From NCBI RefSeq assembly GCF_009725165.1, contig NZ_WNZW01000001.1:1-64000 (forward strand): a stretch of 64,000 nt of DNA. Direction: 5' to 3'. Positions 8,112 through 16,224 of this stretch are shown here, in pieces. The stretch is from Paenibacillus woosongensis (lineage in GTDB: Bacteria > Bacillota > Bacilli > Paenibacillales > Paenibacillaceae). Numbering within the stretch: the first letter of the stretch is position 1; each line of letters begins with the position of its first letter. The notes under the pieces are model-generated. The model was not told where the DNA came from. It was given only the letters and a program-made list of their open reading frames with translations, and searched no databases. Position numbers and translations under genes: made by a program.

Positions 8112-8981
8112 TTAAATAAAACCAACGCCGCCCGACTCTTTCAATCGCCGGATCATATGCTGCTTCATGTCCTCTGTAATACCTTTTTCAATTGTATACT
8201 CCGAGCCGAAAACAGGAGTTTCTCCTAATAATTCCTTCGTTTTATTTAAATACTCTTTCGTCGTACATATAAGCTTAGCCGGATTCCCGGCGTACACACT
8301 TCCGCTCGGCACGTCTTTTGTCACAACACTGCCCGCACCGATTATCACATCATCTCCGATAGAAACGCCTGGCATAATAATAGCATCGTTACCAACGAAC
8401 ACTCTATTGCCTATGTTTACAAGGCCTACTTTTGTATGCCCTAAAAACGTTCTAGCGCTAGTGTCGTGAGCAAGAATATGAACCCTTGGGGCAAACGTTA
8501 CATTATCTCCTATCGTGATTAACCAACAATGCGGAAAGTCGATAAAGCACTCGGCCTGCAGGTTAAAATTTTTACCTACCTTGAGCCCTCTTTTTATAAG
8601 AGTGTCAATATGGTAACCAGCAAACATTGTCCCTTTATTTGATTGAGGTTTTACAATCCCGCTTAACTTGTATCTATTCCTACCTTCAACCGCATAAGCG
8701 TGTAGCTCTGACGCGCCTTTTAATTTGCTTTGATCGACATTTACTTCCCAGCCCGTAAGTAGCAGACCGGGATTGTTATACGAGTTTTGCACATCTACTC
8801 TTTGTTTATTCGGGATAGAAGTCGCAATAGTGTTATTACTTTGATCAACTACTTCCACTAGCTGAGCAGGCACGTTTTTGTGAGGATGCTTCGCCCAGCC
8901 GTAGATTCTTAAAAGACCACCCTCGACAGATTTTATTCCCTCTATGAACCCTAGCACCCTGTTAGTCAACTTTATTACCAC
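8112..8981 (-). CDS. Hexapeptide-repeat (left-handed beta-helix) acyltransferase
   Basis: Residues about 1-110 form an N-terminal beta-rich domain with no family I can name. From about 125 to 235 the chain is a left-handed beta-helix with hexapeptide repeats, for example VNIGNRVFVGNDAIIMPGVS and IGDDVIIGAGSVVTKDVPSG, ending YAGNPAKLI. That ending is typical of the maltose/galactoside/NeuD-type O-acetyltransferases. The likely catalytic His lies in VHILAHDTSA. The C-terminal tail is helical and charged. Such enzymes usually acetylate sugars of surface polysaccharides or small sugars. It stands alone between two terminator hairpins in the accessory block. Substrate unknown. Confidence 0.8.
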   Translation of the reverse strand: MVIKLTNRVLGFIEGIKSVEGGLLRIYGWAKHPHKNVPAQLVEVVDQSNNTIATSIPNKQRVDVQNSYNNPGLLLTGWEVNVDQSKLKGASELHAYAVEGRNRYKLSGIVKPQSNKGTMFAGYHIDTLIKRGLKVGKNFNLQAECFIDFPHCWLITIGDNVTFAPRVHILAHDTSARTFLGHTKVGLVNIGNRVFVGNDAIIMPGVSIGDDVIIGAGSVVTKDVPSGSVYAGNPAKLICTTKEYLNKTKELLGETPVFGSEYTIEKGITEDMKQHMIRRLKESGGVGFI

Positions 8982-9231
8982 CTATCTTTATGTGTGTTTT
9001 CATTGATGTTTTACCAATCCCTATACGCTTTCGATTGTCAAATTAGTGTACGCTCTCCCGATTTGGGTTATTGTCAAAATACATGACAACACATCCGTCA
9101 GAAACATTCGAAAGTCCACCATATATACGCCAACGGTCCATGCGCGCCAATTCTGACATCTCGTATAACCATCTATCGGATACCGTTAAAACCGTAAAGC
9201 AAAATCATTGGAAGGATTAATTAGAGTACTT

Positions 9232-9558
9232 CTAAATATGCCCCCGAACCAGAATCGTATGCAAAGGCAGCTTTTCTCCGATAGGCAGTTCGATTTTTTC
9301 AGTGGTACGATAAACTTTTCCAGGTTGAAATTTTAAAGCACCACTACTCGGCATTTTTCCTCGTTTTTTTGCGGATGGCCGTCCCAATTCCGCTACTCCG
9401 TTAACCACGCCATATGCGAACGCAACATCTCCGGCAACAATGCTTACCGTTTTCTCGAATGCGAACAAGTCCATGTACTCGAAGTTTTCCTGGTACGTTT
9501 CGAGAGTGCCCGCCGATCTTTTCACCACAACTTTTGTCTGGTAGAATACGCTAAGCAC
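9232..9558 (-). CDS. Hypothetical 108-aa ORF, doubtful
   Basis: The frame opens at a GTG at 9558 with an in-frame stop 13 codons upstream and no clear ribosome binding site. It ends at 9232. The product has a plausible beta-strand pattern, with LALFEK-like and KVYRTTEKIELPIGEKLPLH segments, but I recognise no family. It may be the surviving tail of a decayed gene in the accessory block. Confidence 0.3.
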   Translation of the reverse strand: MLSVFYQTKVVVKRSAGTLETYQENFEYMDLFAFEKTVSIVAGDVAFAYGVVNGVAELGRPSAKKRGKMPSSGALKFQPGKVYRTTEKIELPIGEKLPLHTILVRGHI

Positions 9559-9630
9559 GTCGCGAGAGAGCGATCCGCATCGTACGTTACGCGGTCAAAT
9601 CGTGGCCATTTTCCAATCCGTTCATCCAAC

Positions 9631-9672
9631 AAAACAAAAACGCCTCTTAGCGTATATTACCGCTAAAAGACG
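9631..9672 (-). terminator. Terminator-like hairpin
   Basis: CGCCTCTTAGCG (9641-9652) pairs with CGCTAAAAGACG (9661-9672) with one mismatch, and the minus strand continues as TTTTTGTTTT. No intact gene feeds into it from the right, so it may be left over from a lost gene. Confidence 0.6.
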
Positions 9673-9783
9673 CGCTGATAATTACGAAGTCGTCCGGCGC
9701 ACTCCGCGTGTGTAATCGCATCGTTCACCGTTCGTCAAACGCTTATTATAACGCAAATCAAGCGAAAAATTGCGAAATTTAAA

Positions 9784-9820
9784 CCCCAAGGGTTCGCGCC
9801 ACCTGACTGCGCCATACCCG
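9784..9820 (-). pseudogene. Broken duplicate of the 5' half of tRNA-Pro
   Basis: This 37-bp stretch repeats the 5' half of the tRNA-Pro gene at 7459-7532, from the acceptor strand through the D-arm to the anticodon loop. It differs by two substitutions and one lost base in the acceptor strand. The 3' half is absent. It is not a functional tRNA. A partial tRNA copy about 2.3 kb from the intact gene is the kind of scar left by integration or recombination at a tRNA gene. Confidence 0.75.
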
Positions 9821-9948
9821 ATTAGATTAATATGTATATGACAGGGTTAAGCAATGAAGACCTGAACCTAGTAAAATCCCTTCATACATGAGAAATATTA
9901 GCATACTTCACAGGTTAATGTCCAGTATGCATACAGCCCTAAAGACAA

Positions 9949-9986
9949 AGAGCGTTTGCAGTGTCCATTCTCACTGTAAACGCTCT
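9949..9986 (-). terminator. Terminator of the two-peptide operon
   Basis: AGAGCGTTTGCAGTG (9949-9963) pairs with CACTGTAAACGCTCT (9972-9986) with a single mismatch. The minus strand continues TTTGTCTTT. It lies 28 bases beyond the stop of the 24-codon ORF at 10015-10089. Confidence 0.8.
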
Positions 9987-10014
9987 TATTATAGTCGGAC
10001 TTATCACCCTATCA

Positions 10015-10089
10015 TCAATCATATGGCAAGTTCTCGTTCAGTAATTCAAATTCCGCGTCTATGGGGTCAATTAAGTATTCACTTAACAT
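10015..10089 (-). CDS. Small ORF, 24 aa, acidic peptide
   Basis: ATG at 10089 is preceded by AAGGAGG with a 7-base spacer, an excellent ribosome site. The ORF ends at a TGA at 10015-10017, followed by a strong terminator. The peptide begins MLSEYLIDPIDAEFEL and is acidic, with no signal peptide and no Cys. It lies 25 bases downstream of another small ORF with the same orientation and a good ribosome site. I recognise no family. The pairing of clear start signals with a terminator argues that both are really translated. Confidence 0.5.
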   Translation of the reverse strand: MLSEYLIDPIDAEFELLNENLPYD

Positions 10090-10114
10090 TCAAGTACCTC
10101 CTTCGCTGCAAAAG

Positions 10115-10231
10115 CTAATTCCGGCGGCCGGTGTAAAATTCAAGGATATCGTCTACCGTCAGCATACGATCGTCTTCTCTTCTTCCATGATCTTGAGACT
10201 GCTGTTGCTCATTCTGCTCTGTCTGTTCCAT
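10115..10231 (-). CDS. Small ORF, 38 aa, Gln/Asp-rich
   Basis: ATG at 10231 follows GGGAGG with a 9-base spacer, and the frame stops with TAG at 10115-10117. The peptide has a hydrophilic Gln/Glu-rich N-terminal half and ends with LTVDDILEFYTGRRN, which could be an amphipathic helix. It precedes the 24-aa ORF at 10015-10089 in what looks like a two-gene operon. No family recognised; a regulatory or leader-peptide role is possible but unproven. Confidence 0.5.
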   Translation of the reverse strand: MEQTEQNEQQQSQDHGRREDDRMLTVDDILEFYTGRRN

Positions 10232-10493
10232 GAAGCTCTGCCTCCCAAACGAATAAACGTGATTAGGTGCCTCTAGTTATTTAACCAGAAGCTTCAACCC
10301 TGAAACAGTACTGCCCATCTTATGATTTGTTTTCCAGCAAGAAATATACGTGCATATTCATCATATTCGGCATTCGGCAAACAAGTGTCAGTCCTGCATA
10401 AAAAATTATTGAATTGTTTACTTTTTCTAAACCTTTTCCATACCTGGTTTCATATACAATAGAGTGGTAAGTTATTGAAAAAGGAGAGTCATT

Positions 10494-11408
10494 ATGCATC
10501 GTTTTAAGAAATATGCTTTGATTTCGCTAGCTTTCATCATCATCCTTTACGCTGTGGCTGTAGCCAATCCCGGTACCGTTCTCTCGCGTAAAGCCTGCAG
10601 CTCTTGGAGCTTGGTCAAGGATCAAGCTTTTGTAATGACTCATCCTCGTCAGGACGGCAGCCAGAAGCTTCCGGCCAATTTCTTGATCCAGCCTGGCACC
10701 GCCGAGCAGGTTCCTGTTCTTATGTATCATTACATTACGCCACAGGCCAATAACGATCAACCGGACAATAATTCGATCATCACCCTGGAAGCCTTCGAGA
10801 AAAATATGAATTACTTGCACGAGCAAGGTTACTATACGGCGACTATGGAAGAATTGGAGCAGTATGTGCTCGGCAAAACATCCCTGCCTGCCAAAACCGT
10901 AGTAATTACGTTCGATGATGGCTACCAGAACAATTATATTTATGCTTATCCTATTTTGAAAAAATACGGCTTCGAAGCGACCATCTTCGTCATCGGCAGC
11001 AGAATACAGCAAGAGACATCGCCATTTGATCCGGCCAAGAAGAGCTTCCTCTCCTTTGAGGAAATCAAGGCTTCTTCTGACGTATTTGAATACCACAGCC
11101 ACACGTATGACCTGCATCAAAAAGGGTTTAAGAAATGCGGACTGGATTATGCCACAGGATTCGATACAAAAAGCCTGAAAGCTGATATCGCCAAAATGAA
11201 AGAACTTGGCATCGACAGCCCGTATTTTGCCTACCCTTTCGGCGAGAAAAGCACGCAAATGGTTTATTCGCTGCAAGAAAACAATTACCGGATGGCCTTT
11301 ACTGTCCTCCAAGGCTTCGTTAAACCCGGCGATTCTCTCATGAGGCTCAATCGCCTTACGGTGACCACGGCAACCGATTTTGCGGAGCTGTTGCAAGGCG
11401 GGCATTAA
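10494..11408 (+). CDS. Membrane-anchored polysaccharide deacetylase
   Basis: The 304-aa protein has an N-terminal hydrophobic segment (about residues 7-24) that may be a signal anchor or uncleaved signal peptide. A NodB-homology domain follows from about residue 80. Family motifs are visible: VLMYHYI before the domain, TFDDGY with the metal-binding Asp pair, SHTYDLH with the His ligands, and FAYPFG. Such enzymes remove N-acetyl groups from surface polysaccharide or peptidoglycan and act outside the cell. AAAGGAGAG precedes the ATG. It is on the plus strand, opposite its neighbours, and ends in its own terminator. Closest in style to the PgaB/YadE-like extracellular deacetylases; substrate not known. 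Confidence 0.88.
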   Translation: MHRFKKYALISLAFIIILYAVAVANPGTVLSRKACSSWSLVKDQAFVMTHPRQDGSQKLPANFLIQPGTAEQVPVLMYHYITPQANNDQPDNNSIITLEAFEKNMNYLHEQGYYTATMEELEQYVLGKTSLPAKTVVITFDDGYQNNYIYAYPILKKYGFEATIFVIGSRIQQETSPFDPAKKSFLSFEEIKASSDVFEYHSHTYDLHQKGFKKCGLDYATGFDTKSLKADIAKMKELGIDSPYFAYPFGEKSTQMVYSLQENNYRMAFTVLQGFVKPGDSLMRLNRLTVTTATDFAELLQGGH

Positions 11409-11480
11409 GAGACAATGTCGATCAGCGTTCTTTCAAAGAATACACCACCACGATTAACCGCCAATTTACAATACAAAATG

Positions 11481-11506
11481 ACCCTCGCCGCTGGCGAGGG
11501 TTTTTC
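11481..11506 (+). terminator. Terminator after the deacetylase
   Basis: ACCCTCGC (11481-11488) pairs with GCGAGGGT (11494-11501) and is followed by TTTTT on the plus strand. It lies between the convergent deacetylase and trmD genes. Confidence 0.85.
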
Positions 11507-11528
11507 CGGATGTTTTCTCTATAAATTT

Positions 11529-12278
11529 CTATTCCTCATGCTCCGCTCGGATTTCATCCAGCCATTTTTGATCCTTTGGCGTAAGCTCGGCATGCTCCAG
11601 TAAATCAGGACGGCGCAGCCACGTTCTGCGCAGCGCCTCTTTCCGACGCCAATCCGCTACGTTCGCATGATGTCCGCTAAGCAGAATATCCGGCACCTTC
11701 CAGCCCCTGAACTCCACCGGCCGGGTATAATGCGGATATTCCAGCAGCCCCGTGCTGAAGGAGTCAGTGACTGCGCTGGTCTCGTTTCCAAGCACGCCCG
11801 GCAGCAAACGGACAACGCTGTCGACGACAACCATTGCTGGCAGCTCGCCTCCCGTTAGAACGTAGTCCCCGACCGAGAGCTCGTCCGTAATCAGGTGCTC
11901 CCTGATTCGTTCGTCATACCCTTCATAATGTCCGCAAATAAAGATAAGATGCTTCTCCTCGGCCAGTTCCTCCGCTTTGCGCTGCGTGAAGCTCTCGCCC
12001 TGCGGGCACATCAGGATAATTCGGGGAGCCGGGGCATCCGCTGGCTTGCCGGACAACAAATCTTCGACCGCACGAAAAATCGGATCAGGCTTCAGCACCA
12101 TTCCTCCGCCTCCACCGTACGGCGTATCGTCCACCGTACCGTGTTTATTTCCAGCATAATCACGAAAATTAACCGGATTTAAAGAAACGATTCCCTTGTC
12201 CTGAGCTTTGCCGAGAATGCTCGTTCCAAACACGCCCGTGAACATCTCCGGAAACAGTGTCAACACATCCACTCTCAT
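11529..12278 (-). CDS. trmD: tRNA (guanine-N1-)-methyltransferase
   Basis: TrmD methylates G37 of tRNAs that read CNN codons, using S-adenosylmethionine, and prevents frameshifting. The 249-aa product starts [13 protein letters not shown] and carries the trefoil-knot SAM-binding signatures: [25 protein letters not shown] and [14 protein letters not shown]. The ATG follows the rimM stop by only two bases, so translation is probably coupled. In Bacillales the next gene is normally rplS; here a 6-kb accessory block separates them. Confidence 0.96.
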   Translation of the reverse strand: MRVDVLTLFPEMFTGVFGTSILGKAQDKGIVSLNPVNFRDYAGNKHGTVDDTPYGGGGGMVLKPDPIFRAVEDLLSGKPADAPAPRIILMCPQGESFTQRKAEELAEEKHLIFICGHYEGYDERIREHLITDELSVGDYVLTGGELPAMVVVDSVVRLLPGVLGNETSAVTDSFSTGLLEYPHYTRPVEFRGWKVPDILLSGHHANVADWRRKEALRRTWLRRPDLLEHAELTPKDQKWLDEIRAEHEE

Positions 12279-12280
12279 GC

Positions 12281-12799
12281 TTACAGCAGTCCTTCCATAA
12301 GATGAACTTTAACCAGCTTCGCCTTCACGTCCACGTCAAGCACGACATCATCTATAACAGGAAGCAGGAGCTCCTTGCGGGAAGGCATTTTGACCACCCA
12401 TACATCATTTGCACCCGGACGAAGAATCTCTTCTATGACGCCAAGCTCTTCCCCTTCTTCATTAATGACGCGGCAGCCGATGATTTCATAAAAATAATAC
12501 TCGTTATCCGGCAGTTCAATGGACTCCTCTTTGCTGACTTTCACATCAAACCCCTTGAATTTTTCAACCTGATTAATATTGTCGTATGCTGTAAAACGAA
12601 CGATGAACGTCCCTTTATTAGGGCGTGCAGAAGCCACAGTGACTTGAACCTGTTCCCCGGTTTCTGGATGAACCAGGATCAACTGGCTTTTCGGGGCGAA
12701 GCGCACCTCCGGAAAATCCGTGCTGGAAATCATCTTCAGTTCTCCGCGGATGCCGTGTGTATTAACTATTTTGCCAACTGACAGCAATGAATCCGACAT
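12281..12799 (-). CDS. rimM: 16S rRNA processing protein RimM
   Basis: RimM binds S19 and assists maturation of the 30S head. The 172-aa product begins with the [14 protein letters not shown] segment of the N-terminal RimM domain. The C-terminal PRC-barrel follows, with [20 protein letters not shown] and the [14 protein letters not shown] strand. AAGGAGG precedes the ATG. It is translationally linked to trmD and separated from khpA by a terminator-like hairpin. The ylqD gene found here in B. subtilis is absent. Confidence 0.95.
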   Translation of the reverse strand: MSDSLLSVGKIVNTHGIRGELKMISSTDFPEVRFAPKSQLILVHPETGEQVQVTVASARPNKGTFIVRFTAYDNINQVEKFKGFDVKVSKEESIELPDNEYYFYEIIGCRVINEEGEELGVIEEILRPGANDVWVVKMPSRKELLLPVIDDVVLDVDVKAKLVKVHLMEGLL

Positions 12800-12870
12800 A
12801 ACATCCTCCTTAATAAAAAATTTATCGTTTATTTTCTCATAACTCTATTTCCGGCTTCAGCTTCAGCATG

Positions 12871-12910
12871 TACGAAAAAGGGCTAGGACAGTCATCCTAA
12901 CCCTCTTTCG
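12871..12910 (-). terminator. Internal terminator between khpA and rimM
   Basis: AGGGCTAGGA (12880-12889) pairs with TCCTAACCCT (12895-12904); the minus strand continues TTTTTCG. An outer TACGAA/TTCGTA pairing extends the stem. It should lower rimM-trmD expression relative to rpsP and khpA. Confidence 0.75.
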
Positions 12911-12917
12911 TATATTT

Positions 12918-13148
12918 TTAAGATATGATATCCACGGTGACCCGCTTATCCATCTTAACGGCTGCCGATGCCACAACCGTGCGGAGCGCCTTAGCGATTC
13001 TACCCTGCTTGCCGATCACTTTCCCCACATCGTCAGGATGCACGGACAGTTCGTACACAATCAGGTGTTCCTTCTCTACGACCTCCACACGGACATCGTC
13101 CGGATGATCAACAAGAGCCTTCGCAATAACGCCGACTAATTGTTCCAT
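12918..13148 (-). CDS. khpA: KH-domain RNA-binding protein (YlqC/KhpA)
   Basis: This 76-aa protein is a single KH domain with the VHPDDVGKVIGKQGRIAKAL loop carrying the GxxG RNA-binding motif. It lies in the rpsP-ylqC-rimM arrangement typical of Bacillales. Homologues form a heterodimer with KhpB (Jag) and affect cell division and RNA stability in other Firmicutes. The ribosome site lies in the short gap after rpsP. Confidence 0.93.
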   Translation of the reverse strand: MEQLVGVIAKALVDHPDDVRVEVVEKEHLIVYELSVHPDDVGKVIGKQGRIAKALRTVVASAAVKMDKRVTVDIIS

Positions 13149-13171
13149 AAAGGGACCCTCCGAATCAGCAA

Positions 13172-13444
13172 TTATTTCTGCTGCTTAAGCTCATGAAATT
13201 TCTTCATTACGCCTGCTTTGCTAAGCAAGTTGCGAACAGTATCAGATGCTTGCGCACCGTTTTGAAGCCATTTCAACGCTTTCTCTTCGTCAATGTTTAC
13301 TGCTGCCGGTTCAGCGACCGGGTTGTAGTAACCAATTTCCTCGATAAAGCGGCCGTCACGCGGGGAACGGGAATCCGAAACCACGATACGGTAGAAAGGA
13401 GCTTTATGAGCACCCATGCGTTTCAAACGAATACGAGCTGCCAT
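13172..13444 (-). CDS. rpsP: 30S ribosomal protein S16
   Basis: S16 is a small-subunit assembly protein. The 90-aa product shows the family N-terminus [20 protein letters not shown] and [28 protein letters not shown] precedes the ATG. It sits between ffh and khpA, as in Bacillus. Confidence 0.97.
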   Translation of the reverse strand: MAARIRLKRMGAHKAPFYRIVVSDSRSPRDGRFIEEIGYYNPVAEPAAVNIDEEKALKWLQNGAQASDTVRNLLSKAGVMKKFHELKQQK

Positions 13445-13493
13445 GAAAATTCACCTCCTTCAAAGAATCAAATTCAAATCCTATTCTTACGGC

Positions 13494-14873
13494 TTAACGG
13501 AATGGAAACCGCATTCCTTTGCCGGCTTTGGCCTGCATTTGCTTCATCATTTTCGAGCCCTTGCCTTTCGACCCCATCATGTCGGAGAACTGCTTCATCA
13601 TCCGGCGCATTTCATCGAACTGCTTGATCAGCCGGTTCACGTCGGCGAGCGTTGTGCCGCTACCTGCAGCGATACGCTTGCGTCTGCTGTGGTTGATCAT
13701 ATCCGGATTCTGCTTCTCTTCCTTGGTCATGGAGCGGACAATCGCCTCAACACGGCCCATCTGCTTCTCATCGACCTTGATATCTTTCATCTGCTTCATC
13801 TTGCCCATGCCGGGAATCATGTCCATAATCTGGTCCAGAGGCCCCAGCTTCTTGACCTGTTCCATTTGCTCCAGGAAATCATCGAACGTAAACTCTGCAT
13901 TACGCATTTTGCGTTCCATTTCCTTCGCTTTCTCAGTGTCGATATTCGACTGAGCCTTCTCAATCAGCGAGAGCATATCGCCCATGCCGAGAATCCGTGA
14001 AGCCATCCGCTCTGGGTGAAACGGTTCAAGCGCGTCGATCTTCTCGCCAAGCGCTGCAAACTTGATCGGGCAGCCGGTAACGGCCTTGACCGACAATGCT
14101 GCACCGCCGCGGGTATCGCCGTCCAGCTTGGTCAGCACAACACCTGTCAGCTCGAGCTGTTGATTGAAGCTCTCGGCCACGTTAACGGCATCCTGACCGG
14201 TCATCGCATCGACGACAAGCAGCACTTCATCCGGCTGCGTCACCTCATGAATCTGGCGGAGCTCTTCCATCAATTCCTCATCAACATGCAGTCGTCCCGC
14301 TGTATCGATGAGCAGGTAATCATTGCCGTTGTCCTTCGCATGCTGCAGCGCCTGACGGGCAATCTCCACCGGGCTGTTACCTTCCGGGAGCGTGAATACA
14401 GGCACCTTGATCTGTTCACCAAGCACCTGCAGCTGCTTAATGGCAGCCGGGCGGTAAATATCCCCGGCCACAAGCAGTGGACGATGGTTGCCCTTCAGCA
14501 ACAGCTTGGCCAGCTTGGCCGAGGTTGTCGTCTTCCCCGCACCCTGCAGGCCCGCCATCATCACAACGGTCGGCGGACGGTTGCTCTTCGCCAGCTTCGC
14601 TTGACTGCCGCCCATCAGCTCGGTTAGCTCTTTGTTAACTATATCAATAATGACCATGCCCGGCGTGAAGCTGTCCATCACTTCCTTGCCGACGGCCTTC
14701 TCCTTCACCTTGGAGATAAATTCCTTGACCACTTTGAAGTTGACGTCCGCTTCTAGCAACGCGAGCCGCACTTCTCTCATAGCTTCGTTGACATCGTCCT
14801 CCGATACCTTGCCTTTGCCGCGCAGCTTGCTGAATACGCTCTGCAATCGGTTCGTTAAACCTTCAAAAGCCAT
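13494..14873 (-). CDS. ffh: Signal recognition particle protein Ffh
   Basis: Ffh binds signal sequences and the SRP RNA and targets nascent membrane proteins to FtsY. The 459-aa chain has the N domain, then the GTPase G domain with GLQGAGKTTTSAKLA (P loop, about residue 107), DTAGRLHVDEEL, and TKLDGDTRGGAAL. The methionine-rich M domain follows from about residue 300; its SRP RNA-binding part includes SRRKRIAAGSGT. The C-terminus is rich in Met and Lys, as is usual. It follows ylxM closely. Confidence 0.97.
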   Translation of the reverse strand: MAFEGLTNRLQSVFSKLRGKGKVSEDDVNEAMREVRLALLEADVNFKVVKEFISKVKEKAVGKEVMDSFTPGMVIIDIVNKELTELMGGSQAKLAKSNRPPTVVMMAGLQGAGKTTTSAKLAKLLLKGNHRPLLVAGDIYRPAAIKQLQVLGEQIKVPVFTLPEGNSPVEIARQALQHAKDNGNDYLLIDTAGRLHVDEELMEELRQIHEVTQPDEVLLVVDAMTGQDAVNVAESFNQQLELTGVVLTKLDGDTRGGAALSVKAVTGCPIKFAALGEKIDALEPFHPERMASRILGMGDMLSLIEKAQSNIDTEKAKEMERKMRNAEFTFDDFLEQMEQVKKLGPLDQIMDMIPGMGKMKQMKDIKVDEKQMGRVEAIVRSMTKEEKQNPDMINHSRRKRIAAGSGTTLADVNRLIKQFDEMRRMMKQFSDMMGSKGKGSKMMKQMQAKAGKGMRFPFR

Positions 14874-14954
14874 CTTCGGTCACCTCCGCTTCAAGGATTG
14901 AATACTTTCAAAATTGAATACTTCCGGCAAGCCGACGGAAGTCGGCTTATCTTA

Positions 14955-15308
14955 TCATAATTGCTCAGCTTGGTCGAGCAAGTTCCTTGCTTCTTCTTTA
15001 TGTACGGCGGGCAGCTCGCTACCTGCGATAATTTCTCCCAGCCGGACAAGCACGGCGCTTCGTTCCTCATGCTTATGGAGCAGCCTGAGCTTCTCCTCAT
15101 AAACTTCCAGCATGCCTTCAGCACGTTTGATATGCTCATAAACGGCCTGTCTGCTGATTCCGAACTCGGCGGCAATTTCGCCAAGCGAGAAATCATCGTG
15201 GAAATAATATTTAAGGAACGTCTGCTGCTTCTCTGTTAGCAGCTTCTCATAGAAATCAAACAAAAGGTTGATCCGATTCGTCTTCTCAAGCCTATTCTCC
15301 TGACTCAT
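14955..15308 (-). CDS. ylxM: YlxM family DNA-binding protein (UPF0122)
   Basis: The start at ATG 15308 is chosen because GGAGGG lies upstream; a longer frame to 15338 lacks a good site. The product is about 117 aa with a sigma-70 region-4-like helix-turn-helix: FLKYYFHDDFSLGEIAAEF then GISRQAVYEHIKRAE. YlxM is encoded next to ffh across Firmicutes and may modulate SRP gene expression or function. Confidence 0.93.
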   Translation of the reverse strand: MSQENRLEKTNRINLLFDFYEKLLTEKQQTFLKYYFHDDFSLGEIAAEFGISRQAVYEHIKRAEGMLEVYEEKLRLLHKHEERSAVLVRLGEIIAGSELPAVHKEEARNLLDQAEQL

Positions 15309-15452
15309 ATGGGCACTCCCTCCGTCAAGGAAAAACACTTTACAGCGCGCATCAACGTTCTTTATGATACATAATCAAAAGTAGGATGTCAAGTACTTTC
15401 CCTTAACATATGATTAACGCTTTGGCTGTAAGCATTTTTCTTCTGAAAAGTG

Positions 15453-15486
15453 CAAGGCCGCTGTCCGTTTGAACGACAGCGGCCTC
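15453..15486 (-). terminator. Terminator after the hemolysin III-like gene
   Basis: AGGCCGCTGTC (15455-15465) pairs perfectly with GACAGCGGCCT (15474-15484). The minus strand continues TGCACTTTTC, a weak U-run. It lies 45 bases beyond the stop of the membrane protein gene at 15530. Confidence 0.7.
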
Positions 15487-15529
15487 GCTGGAATAGGGAT
15501 CTTCGTAACGATTCGCTACGAGTTAAGCC

Positions 15530-16177
15530 TTACCATTTCGGCAGCAGGTACAGTAAAATAGCGAAGAAATGCGTTACACTGCCCCCAAGCACGAACAGAT
15601 GCCAAATCGCATGATGGTAAGGAAATGCTCGCCACACATAGAATATCGTGCCCAGCGAATATAGAATGCCCCCAGCTACCAGCAGCACGATCCCTTCCGA
15701 AGGCACCGCAGCCGTAAGCGGTCCCCAGGCGATAACGATCAGCCAGCCCATGATCAAATAGAAAAATGTGGACATGAACAAAAATCGTTTGACGAAGAAT
15801 GCCTTAAACAGCACGCCGAGTATGGCAATGCCCCAAATTACCCCGAACAGGCTCCATCCAAGCGGTCCGCGAATCGCCACAAGCAAAAATGGCGTATACG
15901 TTCCGGCGATATAAAGGTAAATCGAGGAATGGTCGAAAAATTCGAACAAATCCTTCACTTTGCCTTCCTTGAAGCTGTGTACGAGAGTAGAGCAAACGTA
16001 CAGCAGAAGCATGGTAATCCCATAAATTGTAAAGCTGACTACATGCCAGGCCGTCCCCTTCAAGCTCGAGAATACGATGAGCAGAACGAGCGCGGCTACG
16101 CTAAGTACAGATCCAATCCCATGGGTGATGGCATTGGCGATTTCCTCCCTGCGCGGATAAGTATGCGTATTAGCCAT
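15530..16177 (-). CDS. Hemolysin III / PAQR family membrane protein
   Basis: The 215-aa protein has seven predicted membrane segments and the PAQR/YqfA-like signatures. EEIANAITHGIGSVLS near the N-terminus carries one conserved His, SLVHSFKE-like and FDHSSIYLYIAGTYTPF lie in the middle, and HHAIWHLFVLGGSVTHFF near the C-terminus carries the metal-binding His cluster. The biological role in bacteria is poorly known; membrane-fluidity homeostasis is proposed for related proteins. It is an extra gene between ftsY and ylxM, which are usually neighbours in Bacillus. Confidence 0.88.
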   Translation of the reverse strand: MANTHTYPRREEIANAITHGIGSVLSVAALVLLIVFSSLKGTAWHVVSFTIYGITMLLLYVCSTLVHSFKEGKVKDLFEFFDHSSIYLYIAGTYTPFLLVAIRGPLGWSLFGVIWGIAILGVLFKAFFVKRFLFMSTFFYLIMGWLIVIAWGPLTAAVPSEGIVLLVAGGILYSLGTIFYVWRAFPYHHAIWHLFVLGGSVTHFFAILLYLLPKW

Positions 16178-16224
16178 ACTGTATCGCCTCCTATCCTTTT
16201 AATATGCTTCTCTCTGATCTGCCG

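Noticed and set aside
9888-10276. Two plus-strand frames over the small-peptide operon
   Set aside because: They lack ribosome sites and run through the terminator hairpin; the minus-strand mini-ORFs have much better signals.
10527-11405. Minus-strand open frame of 292 codons opposite the polysaccharide deacetylase
   Set aside because: The plus strand shows the NodB motifs, a signal anchor and a ribosome site; the reverse frame shows none.
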